Counted from the stretch's first letter, positions 1 through 6,738 are shown. The stretch: 7,084 nt of DNA from an uncultured Mycoplasmatota bacterium (GCA_947087145.1 CAMUBM010000035.1:1-7084), one strand, 5' to 3'. Translations and numbers: made by a program. Notes: a model not told the origin generated them from the letters alone.

Positions 1-1952
1 ATTGCTTCTTCTAACTCTTCTTTGGTCATTTTTGTATAACCTTTGATTTTGTTTGCTTTAGCAATTTCTCTAAGTTTTAGTAAGGAAGGCTCTCCTTCTT
101 TTAATGGAGTTAAATCTTCTTTAATTTCACCAGTTGTTACTAATGACTCAATTTCTTCTTTTGTTAGTGTTTCTCTTTCGATTAATGCTTTACTTAAAGT
201 CATTACTAAATCTTCATTTTCATGTAAGATTTTTTTCGCATCGGCATAGCAGTTTTCAATAATCTTACGAACTTCGGTATCAATTTCTAAAGCTACTTGG
301 TCAGAATAGTTTCTTGATTTGTTGTAATCTCTTCCTAAGAATACACCTTCTGATTTTTGTTCGTATTGCATTGGACCTAGTTCACTCATACCATATTCTG
401 ATACCATGCTTCTTGCTATATTGGTTGCTTTTTTGAAGTCGTCACTGGCTCCAGTAGTAATTTCACCAAGGAACAGTTCTTCTGCAGCACGACCTCCAAG
501 TAAACCTGTAATCATAGCAAGTAATTCACTTTCCGTCATCACAGATATCTTTTCTTCTTTTGGAAGCATCATGGTATAACCACCTGCCATACCACGAGGA
601 ATGATAGTAATTTTGTGCACTTCGTTCGCATCTTCTAATTTAATTCCGATGACAGCATGTCCTGATTCATGAATACTTACAAGTTTCTTTTCTTTATCCG
701 TAATCTTTCTTGAAGTTTTTGCAGGACCCATAAGAACACGGTCTGTTGCTTCGTCGATATCGTCCATGGTAATCGATTCTTCATTTTTACGTACAGCAAG
801 AAGTGCTGCTTCATTTAGTAAGTTTTCTAGGTCTGCTCCACTGAATCCTGGAGTACGTGCACTGATGTTTTCTAAGCTTACATTGTTTGCAAGTATTTTG
901 TTGCTTGCATGTACTTTTAAAATCTCTTCTCTTTCTCTTGTGTCTGGTAAATTTACTGTTACTTGTCTATCAAATCTTCCTGGTCTTAAAAGTGCTGGAT
1001 CTAAAACGTCTGGTCGGTTGGTTGCTGCAATAATAATTATTCCTTCGTTTGCACCGAAACCATCCATTTCTGTTAGTAATTGGTTAAGCGTTTGTTCTCT
1101 TTCGTCATGTCCTCCGCCTAGTCCTGCTCCACGTTGGCGTCCTACGGCATCGATTTCATCAATAAAAATTAAGCATGGGGCATTTTTCTTTGCTTCTTTG
1201 AACATGTCACGAACACGACTTGCTCCAACACCGACGAATAATTCTACGAAATCAGAACCACTGATATAATAAAAAGGGACATTGGCTTCTCCTGCTACGG
1301 CTTTTGCTAACAATGTCTTACCTGTTCCTGGAGGACCTACTAGTAAAACACCTTTTGGAATACGTGCTCCTAATTTTTGGAATTTCTTTGGATTTTTTAA
1401 GAAGTCAATTAATTCTGCTACTTCTTCTTTTTCTTCTTTTAATCCTGCAACATCTTTAAATTTAACGCTTCCACCATCTTCTGATAGTCTTGCTCTACTT
1501 CTTCCAAAATCCATAGAGTTTTTGTTACTTCCAGCCATTTTGGTAAATAAGAAATAAGAGGCTACCACAATAATAACAATTGGTAAAAAGTTGATAATTA
1601 AATAAAGTATGGATATAGATCCTGGATCTTTTTTTGTTTCATACACTTTTAAATCATGTATTTTTGCATAGTCGGTGATTTCCGTTAAATCTTTTTCAAC
1701 TACTTTGGATGAAAAAGTTTCTTTTTCTTTGTAACTATTTAATTTTCCTTCAATGTAATAAACAGAATCGTTGCTACTTGGAGTAATTACGATTTCTGAG
1801 ACATTGCTTTTTTCTAACTCATTTAATAGTTCTCCTGTTGTTAATTCATGGTTAACTGCTCCACCTAAATTTAGAACCGTTAACACAAAGAAAATCACTC
1901 CAATAAGGACTAAGTATGGAAATAAATTTTTTATGGTATTATTTTTCTTCAT
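1..1952 (-). CDS. ftsH: ATP-dependent zinc metalloprotease FtsH (3' end outside window)
   Basis: FtsH is a hexameric membrane-bound AAA+ protease that unfolds and degrades misfolded membrane proteins and some regulators in the cytosol. Translating from the ATG at 1952 gives 650 codons with no stop before the edge. Transmembrane segments lie at about residues 10-30 and 112-136, with a short extracytoplasmic domain between them. The AAA module has Walker A GPPGTGKT (206-213), Walker B IFIDEID (262-268) and the second region of homology ATNRPD with an RPGRFDR arginine-finger motif (310 onward). The protease domain has HESGH (428-432, the HExxH zinc site) and the third ligand Asp in GASDDF (D505). 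FtsH usually ends near 640 residues; here the end carries a Rho_N-like motif (about 624-650) and continues past the edge. GAGGAG seven bases upstream supports the start, which overlaps tilS by 14 bp. The identification is very secure; the C-terminal fusion is my inference. Confidence 0.97.
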   Translation of the reverse strand, partial: MKKNNTIKNLFPYLVLIGVIFFVLTVLNLGGAVNHELTTGELLNELEKSNVSEIVITPSSNDSVYYIEGKLNSYKEKETFSSKVVEKDLTEITDYAKIHDLKVYETKKDPGSISILYLIINFLPIVIIVVASYFLFTKMAGSNKNSMDFGRSRARLSEDGGSVKFKDVAGLKEEKEEVAELIDFLKNPKKFQKLGARIPKGVLLVGPPGTGKTLLAKAVAGEANVPFYYISGSDFVELFVGVGASRVRDMFKEAKKNAPCLIFIDEIDAVGRQRGAGLGGGHDEREQTLNQLLTEMDGFGANEGIIIIAATNRPDVLDPALLRPGRFDRQVTVNLPDTREREEILKVHASNKILANNVSLENISARTPGFSGADLENLLNEAALLAVRKNEESITMDDIDEATDRVLMGPAKTSRKITDKEKKLVSIHESGHAVIGIKLEDANEVHKITIIPRGMAGGYTMMLPKEEKISVMTESELLAMITGLLGGRAAEELFLGEITTGASDDFKKATNIARSMVSEYGMSELGPMQYEQKSEGVFLGRDYNKSRNYSDQVALEIDTEVRKIIENCYADAKKILHENEDLVMTLSKALIERETLTKEEIESLVTTGEIKEDLTPLKEGEPSLLKLREIAKANKIKGYTKMTKEELEEA

Positions 1953-3294
1953 TTTGTTTCTCCTCACTAATTACATACTTGTATATTATATCACAAGTTT
2001 CCTTGTTTTTTTTGTCAAAATTCGTTTTTTTTAAACCAGGAAGCCAAAGAATAGTATCGTTTGCATCTACAACGATTGGATAAGTATCTCTTTTTTCTCT
2101 TGGTACTTTTTCATTAATAAAAATATCTTTGATTTTTTTGGTTCCATTTAAATTTTTGATTTGCATTTTGTCTTTACTTTTCCGTGTCCGCACTCTTAGC
2201 GGAAGGGCTACTTCTTTCGTATTTAAGCGAAAAATATAATTGCTATTGGTTGTCTCATTTTCTACTTTTACAATTTTTTCTGTTTCGCTCCAAGTTACGC
2301 TATCCTCTAATATATATTCTTGTTTTTCTTTTTTAGAAGAACGCTTAAAGTATAGGTAATTGTATTCTTTTATTAACACTTTTTTTAAAGGAAGACATAA
2401 ATAAGCATTCCCTTTGTTTGTAATGCAAATTTTTAAAATTTGTTCTAAGTGCTGCTCATTTAATAAAGGGCTATCTTTTTTATATTCCTGTTTTAAAAAA
2501 CTCATTATCACACGTTTTTGTAACACGATATCTAACACTTTTAATTCGTGCAAGTTTACTTTATCAAAATCAAAACATCTCGTCAAGGCAATATCAGTTT
2601 GTTTTTGTAAATACGTATTGATTTCTTTTAATTCTTCACTGAACTTTAAATATTTTTTGTGAACGTTTTTATTTTCTTGTTTTAAAAAGGGAAGAATGCA
2701 TTTTCGATAACGATTTCTTGTGTAGTGTTCATCGGTGTTGGTTTTGTCTATACGATATTCAATGTTATTTTCTTTGTTATAGGTTTCGATTTCTTCTTTG
2801 GTTGTATAGATTAATGGTCTTACTAATTTATAATTTTCAAATTGTGTTATTTTTCCAAAACCACTATATCCTTCTAGAGTGCTTCCTCTTGTTAAACGCA
2901 TTAAAATGGTTTCTATTAAATCGTCGCCATGATGTGCTGTCAAGAGATATTCTGCTTGGTATTGTTTTATTAGCTTTTTAAAAAACTTGTATCTTTCATC
3001 TCTAGCGTTTGCTTCAAAGTTCGTTTTTGTTGTAAAGTTTAATTTTTTATAGGAAAATGTACATTCTATTTTTTTGCAGTATTCTCTTACAAATTCTGCT
3101 TCTTCATCGCTTTCTTTTCGTATTCCATGATTTACGTGTGCTACAATTAGTGTTAGATTTTTTTCTTGTTTTAATTTGTTTACAAGATTTAGTAAACACA
3201 TAGAGTCAGCACCACCAGAGACACCTATCACTAAAGTCGTGTTTGGTTTCATTGTTTGTTTTAAAAATGCAATGGTTTCTTTCAAGTTGATCAC
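1939..3294 (-). CDS. tilS: tRNA(Ile)-lysidine synthetase TilS
   Basis: TilS is cytoplasmic and uses ATP to join lysine to C34 of the CAU anticodon of a minor tRNA-Ile. This switches the tRNA from methionine to isoleucine identity so that AUA codons can be read; the gene is normally essential. The N-terminal N-type ATP pyrophosphatase domain shows the PP-loop SGGADS (26-31), the family motif AHVNHGIR (52-59), AHHGDDLIET (120-129) with RLTRGS (133-138), and TRNRYR (192-197). The C-terminal TilS domain runs from about 367 to 440, with TRKSKDKM, GTKKIKDIFI and LWLPGL. The length of 451 codons fits long TilS proteins. The outermost start is GTG at 3294, which has no Shine-Dalgarno. A TTG at 3285 sits behind GGTGATC and is probably the true start, giving 448 residues. 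In many Firmicutes hpt lies between tilS and ftsH; here tilS runs directly into ftsH. Confidence 0.96.
   Translation of the reverse strand: MINLKETIAFLKQTMKPNTTLVIGVSGGADSMCLLNLVNKLKQEKNLTLIVAHVNHGIRKESDEEAEFVREYCKKIECTFSYKKLNFTTKTNFEANARDERYKFFKKLIKQYQAEYLLTAHHGDDLIETILMRLTRGSTLEGYSGFGKITQFENYKLVRPLIYTTKEEIETYNKENNIEYRIDKTNTDEHYTRNRYRKCILPFLKQENKNVHKKYLKFSEELKEINTYLQKQTDIALTRCFDFDKVNLHELKVLDIVLQKRVIMSFLKQEYKKDSPLLNEQHLEQILKICITNKGNAYLCLPLKKVLIKEYNYLYFKRSSKKEKQEYILEDSVTWSETEKIVKVENETTNSNYIFRLNTKEVALPLRVRTRKSKDKMQIKNLNGTKKIKDIFINEKVPREKRDTYPIVVDANDTILWLPGLKKTNFDKKNKETCDIIYKYVISEEKQNEEK
1960..1965 (-). promoter_or_regulatory. ftsH ribosome binding site
   Basis: GAGGAG lies seven bases upstream of the ftsH ATG (1952-1950) and within the last codons of tilS. 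It fixes the ftsH start, so the 14-bp overlap with tilS is real. The overlap also makes translational coupling of the two genes possible. Confidence 0.85.
1985..2018 (-). promoter_or_regulatory. Putative internal ftsH promoter inside tilS
   Basis: Read on the minus strand, a perfect TTGACA (2018-2013) is followed after 22 bases by a perfect extended -10, TGATATAAT (1993-1985). The 22-base spacer is too long for ordinary sigma-70/SigA use of both boxes. However, an extended -10 can work without a -35, and at 17 bases from TTGACA there is also a 4/6 match, TGTGAT (1995-1990). A start near 1978 would leave a leader of about 25 bases containing the GAGGAG site. Perfect hexamers can occur by chance in AT-rich coding DNA, so this is a plausible but unproven promoter. 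Confidence 0.45.
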
Positions 3295-3296
3295 CC
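3289..3296 (-). promoter_or_regulatory. tilS ribosome binding site favouring a TTG start
   Basis: GGGTGATC matches seven consecutive bases (GGTGATC) of the complement of the 16S rRNA 3' end (AGGAGGTGATC). It is three bases from a TTG codon (3285-3283), which puts that codon at the correct distance. The same bases contain the GTG at 3294, which would therefore lie inside the ribosome binding site and has nothing SD-like upstream. The 16S tail of this organism is assumed to be canonical. Confidence 0.5.
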
Positions 3297-3308
3297 GATT
3301 TGTTTTTT

Positions 3309-3337
3309 ATTGTAAAGGAAGAAGAAAAAAAAAGCAA
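3309..3337 (-). promoter_or_regulatory. Weak putative promoter before tilS
   Basis: On the minus strand TTGCTT (3337-3332) and TACAAT (3314-3309) are separated by 17 bases in the yitT-tilS gap. The -10 matches 5/6 and the -35 only 3/6. Transcription would begin near 3302, leaving about 16 bases before the TTG start but only about 7 before the GTG. This is low-confidence; tilS could equally be read through from yitT. Confidence 0.3.
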
Positions 3338-3344
3338 TTCTTTC

Positions 3345-4178
3345 TTATGAACTCCTTTGATTTCCTATTTGATAGGCATTTGTGATAGTAATAAAAGCAT
3401 CAGGGTCTATTAGAAGTATGGCTTCTTTGATACGATAGTAGTCTTTGGCTTTTATTACTACCAAGATTAACCATCCTTTTTCGTTAGAATAGGGTTTTAT
3501 CATTTCTAAATCGGTGGTGGGTATTTTTAATATTTCATGAAAATAAGCACTTACTTCCTGATGTTTTGTTGTATTAATAAACATATTTTTGTTTTCATTG
3601 ATACCTAAGATTTTTTTGTTGCTGAAGGTACTGATTAAAATAAGGGCAAGAAGTGCATAAAGCATGGTAGGAATTCCAAAGACAAAACCTCCGATAAGGG
3701 TAATGGTTCCATCGATAAATAGAATAGAAGTAGCCATAGGGATATGAAAATATTTTTCTGTTATCTGGTTTAGAATATCTGTACCTCCGGAGGTAAAGCC
3801 ACTTTTAAAAACAAGACCATATCCTGTTCCACTTCCTATTCCTCCTAATATGGCTATTACTAACAATTCTATGTTTTCTAAGTGGATAAGTGGAATGATA
3901 TAGTTTGTAAGTTCAATACACAATGGAAAAAGAAAAGAACCTAAAATGGTTTTTCTTGTAGTTTCTTTTCCTAGAAGGAAATAACTAAGTAGTAAAAGAA
4001 TTGCATTCAAAATTAGAATAAATAGGCTTTCGTTTATTCCCAATAAATTGTGGATAATCAGGGCTAGTCCACTGATTCCTCCGGCAGCTAGATTAAAGGG
4101 AGCTAGAAAAAGATTGAATGAAAAAGCAGCAAGTAAAAGACCGAGTAGTAATTCTGTATAGTTTTGTACTTTTTTCAT
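3345..4178 (-). CDS. YitT family membrane protein (membrane domain plus DUF2179)
   Basis: This 277-residue protein fits the YitT family, whose molecular function is not established. The N-terminal two thirds is a multi-pass membrane domain, with hydrophobic segments near residues 8-26, 33-47, 51-69, 76-96, 104-124, 146-168 and 170-186. It contains the glycine-rich stretch typical of the family, GGIGSGTGYGLVFKSG followed by TSGGTDIL (112-135). The C-terminal part (about 198-272) is a soluble DUF2179 domain, ending in the characteristic pattern of DYYRIKEAI, IDPDAFITIT and AYQIG. The membrane plus DUF2179 arrangement and the length are normal. AAGGTGA ends four bases before the ATG and supports the start. 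The gene begins 15 bp after the prfB stop, so it is probably cotranscribed with prfB. I assign the family but not a transported substrate. Confidence 0.92.
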   Translation of the reverse strand: MKKVQNYTELLLGLLLAAFSFNLFLAPFNLAAGGISGLALIIHNLLGINESLFILILNAILLLLSYFLLGKETTRKTILGSFLFPLCIELTNYIIPLIHLENIELLVIAILGGIGSGTGYGLVFKSGFTSGGTDILNQITEKYFHIPMATSILFIDGTITLIGGFVFGIPTMLYALLALILISTFSNKKILGINENKNMFINTTKHQEVSAYFHEILKIPTTDLEMIKPYSNEKGWLILVVIKAKDYYRIKEAILLIDPDAFITITNAYQIGNQRSS

Positions 4179-4182
4179 TGTC

Positions 4183-4189
4183 TCACCTT
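4183..4189 (-). promoter_or_regulatory. yitT-family gene ribosome binding site
   Basis: AAGGTGA ends four bases before the ATG at 4178. It falls in the 15-bp gap after the prfB stop codon, so ribosomes ending prfB release almost on top of this site. This is a tight-operon arrangement. Confidence 0.7.
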
Positions 4190-4193
4190 CTTT

Positions 4194-5280
4194 TTATTCT
4201 TTTGCTTTTAAGACTGACTTTATAATGGGGAGTAGTTCTCCATCTAATACTTTTCCAACATTACTGGTTTCAAAATTGGAGCGATTGTCTTTTATCATTT
4301 TGTAGGGTTCTAAGACATAACTTCTGATTTGACTCCCAAAGTTAATGCTAGACATATCTCCTTTTAAGTTGTCCATTTCGACTTTTTGTTTTTGTATTTC
4401 TAATTCGTATAGTTTATTTTTTAACATTTTCATCGCTTGGTCTTTGTTGTTTAGTTGACTTCGTTCATTTTGACATGTGACTACAATCTTTGTGGGTAAG
4501 TGGGTAATTCTTACGGCGGAGTTCGAGGTATTTACCGATTGTCCTCCGGCACCACTGGAATGGTAGACATCTATTTTTAAGTCCGTTTCTTTGATTTCAA
4601 TATTTAATTCTTTGTTGTATTCGGGAGTTACTAAGACAGAAGCAAAAGATGTATGTCTACGTTTATTAGAGTCAAAGGGAGAAATGCGTACTAAGCGGTG
4701 TACTCCTTTTTCTTTTTTTAGATAGCCGTAAGCATAAAGTCCCTTGATATAAATAGTGATACTTTTTAGTCCTGCTTCTTCTCCTTTTTGACTTTCTATA
4801 ATTTCATATTTATAGTTCATGGTTTCAAAAAATCTTTGGTACATTCTTGCAAGCATACTTGCCCAATCGCAAGACTCTGTTCCTCCTGCTCCAGGATGGA
4901 TTTCTAAGTAGCAATTTAGTTTGTCGTGTTCTTCGCTCAGTAAGCAAGAAAGTTCTAATTCTTCTAATTTTTTTTCTAATTTTGGGAATTCTTCTTTTAA
5001 ACTTTCTAGTTCTTCGTTGGACAGGATGTCGATAAGTTCTAAGTTATCCACAAGATTTTGTTTGGTGTTTAAATAGGTTTCTAATTCTTTTTTTAAACTA
5101 GTTAGTTCTTGACTCACAGCTGTTGATGCTTCAATGTCTTGCCAAAAGTCTTCTTCTTTTGTTTTGGTTTCTAATTCTCTAATTTTTTTTTGTTTATTTT
5201 CTAAGTCAAAGTGACCTCCCTAAGTCTTCTAGTATTGTTAATAAGTTGTTTAGTTTTGTTGTTAATTCTTTTTTATCCAT
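4194..5280 (-). CDS. prfB: Peptide chain release factor 2 (programmed +1 frameshift)
   Basis: RF2 recognises UGA and UAA in the ribosomal A site and triggers hydrolysis of the finished peptide. The reading frame is split. The first part starts at ATG 5280 and gives 24 codons (MDKKELTT... ending GRSL), then reaches an in-frame TGA (5208-5206). Skipping one base, T5208, continues with GAC (5207-5205) for 337 more residues to the TAA at 4194, for a total of 361, close to the family's roughly 365. Hallmarks are HPGAGGTES (about 128-136), the stop-codon-reading tripeptide SPF (200-202), which marks RF2 rather than RF1 (PxT), and the catalytic GGQ (245-247) in SSGAGGQ. The frameshift autoregulates the gene: low RF2 means slow reading of the TGA and more shifting. 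Annotating only the downstream frame from GTG 5117 would lose 54 N-terminal residues. The gene has its own promoter and is followed by the YitT gene. Confidence 0.96.
5205..5220 (-). promoter_or_regulatory. prfB programmed +1 frameshift signal
   Basis: On the minus strand the sequence is GGGAGG, TCA, CTT, TGA, C. This reproduces the classic RF2 cassette: an internal Shine-Dalgarno-like element (5220-5215) three bases upstream of the slippery CTT codon, then the TGA stop (5208-5206) followed by C. The peptidyl-tRNA-Leu re-pairs one base forward (CTT to TTT), and decoding resumes at GAC. The TGA context with a following C is a poor terminator, as in E. coli. Confidence 0.95.
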
Positions 5281-5286
5281 TATTTT

Positions 5287-5292
5287 TCACCT
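5287..5292 (-). promoter_or_regulatory. prfB ribosome binding site
   Basis: AGGTGA lies six bases upstream of the prfB ATG at 5280. Given the -10 box at 5304-5299, the expected transcription start (about 5292) coincides with the first base of this site, so the leader would consist of little more than the ribosome binding site. Confidence 0.65.
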
Positions 5293-5298
5293 AAGGGT

Positions 5299-5307
5299 AT
5301 TATAGCA
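5299..5307 (-). promoter_or_regulatory. prfB promoter (extended -10)
   Basis: TGCTATAAT on the minus strand is a perfect extended -10 (TGn plus TATAAT at 5304-5299). The -35 position 17 bases upstream (5327-5322, TTTTAG) is poor, so recognition would rest on the TGn element. That -35 region also lies in the 3' arm of the hairpin that follows the deacetylase gene. A start near 5292 is expected. Confidence 0.7.
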
Positions 5308-5323
5308 TGGTTTTAATAAAACT

Positions 5324-5356
5324 AAAAATCTGAATGGACGTGTTTTTCAGATTTTT
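5324..5356 (-). terminator. Symmetric A/T-rich hairpin at the deacetylase 3' end
   Basis: There is a perfect 11-bp inverted repeat: AAAAATCTGAA at 5324-5334 and its complement TTCAGATTTTT at 5346-5356, with an 11-base loop. On the minus strand the 5' arm contains the deacetylase TGA stop (5349-5347), and the 3' arm ends in a T run followed by AGTTTTATT, as expected for an intrinsic terminator. The plus strand also ends in T7, so the element could work in both directions. Only two pairs of the stem are G-C, so its strength is uncertain. Confidence 0.5.
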
Positions 5357-6711
5357 TTGTCTTTTTTTCGTTTCGTTATTAATAAAGCAAGTAAGGAAAT
5401 GGTTACGGTTCCTATGAAGTAAATTTTTTGATTATTTTTTGTGTTTGTATTTTGTTCTAGGTTATCTTTCGCTTCCTTTTCTTCTAGGGTATTATTTAGT
5501 GGCGGTTCTTCTATCTCTTCTATCATCCTTTTGGTAATATTTTCAAACATATCATTTTTATTATTATCTTCTCCTACTAAGGAGCGATATAATCCAAATT
5601 CTAGAGGAGAATATTTTTTGATTTGGGTAGATTTGGTGTATTCGTTATTTTTCCCATTCATCCAAGCGGTAAACCAAGTATATTGTTGAGACAAATGCAT
5701 TTTATAGCCTTCTTTTGATACTTCATAGGCAGTACGTCCCCCGAAGTAATCAAGAGGAGTATCGTAGTCCATGATTATTTGGTTTTCTTTGTATAAATGT
5801 AGATATGTTTTTGGTACACTCCATGGCTCATACTTTGTGTTTGATTTTAATTCGTAATTTTCATCTTCTGCAAAAAGGATAGCTTGTTTTAAAATGTGGG
5901 TATTTAAAATATGTTGTCCGTGGGAGTATTCTCCTAATTCGTCGTGCCCTACAACAACAAGAGGTTTAAATCTTCTTAACATTTCTACTTCAAAGTCTAA
6001 AGCATCTTTTTCTGTTAACTCGGCTTTTTGTAAATTTTTAATGGCTCCTTCTAAAGACTCGGAATAAGCATCAGGGACAATTCCTATTATCGGGTAAGAA
6101 GTAATACCTACGGTGTATAAGCCATGCAGTTGTTCATGTAATCGTTTAGGGTTATCGTAGTGGTTGGTAAAATAAACGACTTGTACTTTCTTTCCTTGAG
6201 CAACATACGTGGGAAGTAAACCCAAAAAAAATAATTGTTCGTCGTCACTATGTGTAGAAAAAAGAAGGAGATCTGCTTCTTCGCAAGGCGGGTTCCATTG
6301 TTCTACAAAATCGGGTAATTCACCTTCACTTAGTACATAGATTTCTGCTATTTTAACACTATTTTGGTATTCTATGGTTATTTCAGAAGATGCACCAATT
6401 TGTTCTTCTACATTTACATATTCATGTAAAAAATTATTTGTTCCAATGGAAGCATTTTTTTCTTGATTTGTTATAGTTCCTAAACTGCTTTGTCGTTCGT
6501 ATAAAATATAAATCCCATGGATATTTTCGTTACTTGTGATGGTTATCTTTTCTGATGGATTTATGGTAATAAAGGTATTTTCGTTATTATCTGTGATTTT
6601 GTTATTTGCTTTATTGTTTATTTCTATAGTACTTTCTTTGGTAATCTCTCTTGCAAAAACAACATTTGGTAATAATAGTAGTATTGTTATCAACAATATA
6701 TTCTTTTTCAT
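5347..6711 (-). CDS. Secreted, membrane-anchored PIG-L/LmbE family deacetylase
   Basis: PIG-L enzymes are zinc hydrolases that remove N-acetyl groups, usually from GlcNAc-containing molecules. Starting from ATG 6711 the protein has 454 residues. It begins with a signal peptide (positive KK, hydrophobic core, VVFA near residue 20). Next comes a beta-rich region (about 25-130) of unknown fold, possibly carbohydrate binding. The PIG-L domain (from about 146) has FSTHSDDE (151-158; canonical AHPDDE, with Pro replaced by Ser; H154 and D157 predicted zinc ligands, D156 the base) and GHDELGEYSHGQH (255-267; H267 the third ligand). A Lys/Glu/Asn-rich linker leads to a C-terminal membrane segment (about 430-446) and the basic tail KRKKDKK. 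The enzyme would therefore face outside. GGAGG five bases upstream sets the start; the GTG at 6723 lies just upstream of that site. It has its own promoter. The substrate is not evident: cell-surface amino sugar is a guess. Confidence 0.88.
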   Translation of the reverse strand: MKKNILLITILLLLPNVVFAREITKESTIEINNKANNKITDNNENTFITINPSEKITITSNENIHGIYILYERQSSLGTITNQEKNASIGTNNFLHEYVNVEEQIGASSEITIEYQNSVKIAEIYVLSEGELPDFVEQWNPPCEEADLLLFSTHSDDEQLFFLGLLPTYVAQGKKVQVVYFTNHYDNPKRLHEQLHGLYTVGITSYPIIGIVPDAYSESLEGAIKNLQKAELTEKDALDFEVEMLRRFKPLVVVGHDELGEYSHGQHILNTHILKQAILFAEDENYELKSNTKYEPWSVPKTYLHLYKENQIIMDYDTPLDYFGGRTAYEVSKEGYKMHLSQQYTWFTAWMNGKNNEYTKSTQIKKYSPLEFGLYRSLVGEDNNKNDMFENITKRMIEEIEEPPLNNTLEEKEAKDNLEQNTNTKNNQKIYFIGTVTISLLALLITKRKKDKKI

Positions 6712-6716
6712 TGTGT

Positions 6717-6721
6717 CCTCC
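6717..6721 (-). promoter_or_regulatory. Deacetylase ribosome binding site
   Basis: GGAGG ends five bases before the ATG at 6711. It decides between two in-frame starts. The GTG at 6723-6721 overlaps this site, has nothing SD-like upstream and would put MEDT ahead of the signal peptide, so it is rejected. Confidence 0.8.
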
Positions 6722-6738
6722 ACTTGTATTCTGTTTTT

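Noticed and set aside
43..1557. Long plus-strand open frames opposite ftsH
   Set aside because: These are antisense shadows of the ftsH coding sequence. Their serine- and leucine-rich translations show no domains, and the minus strand has every FtsH motif.
1939..3294. TilS as another PP-loop enzyme such as TtcA
   Set aside because: The C-terminal TilS domain (TRKSKDKM, GTKKIKDIFI, LWLPGL) and the AHHGDDLIET motif are specific to TilS. The CxxC iron-sulfur motifs of TtcA are absent.
3325..3346. Intrinsic terminator between the YitT gene and tilS
   Set aside because: There is a run of nine T on the minus strand (3333-3325), but the preceding bases form at best a stem of about five mostly A-T pairs (GAAAG with CTTTT). 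This is not enough to call a terminator.
4194..5117. RF2 starting at the GTG at 5117
   Set aside because: It would lack the conserved N-terminal helix region. The upstream frame with the CTT-TGA-C cassette, an ATG, a ribosome binding site and a promoter gives a full-length 361-residue RF2.
6712..6723. Upstream GTG start for the deacetylase (adding MEDT)
   Set aside because: The GTG overlaps the GGAGG ribosome binding site, which is correctly spaced for the ATG at 6711, and the extra residues do not fit a signal peptide.
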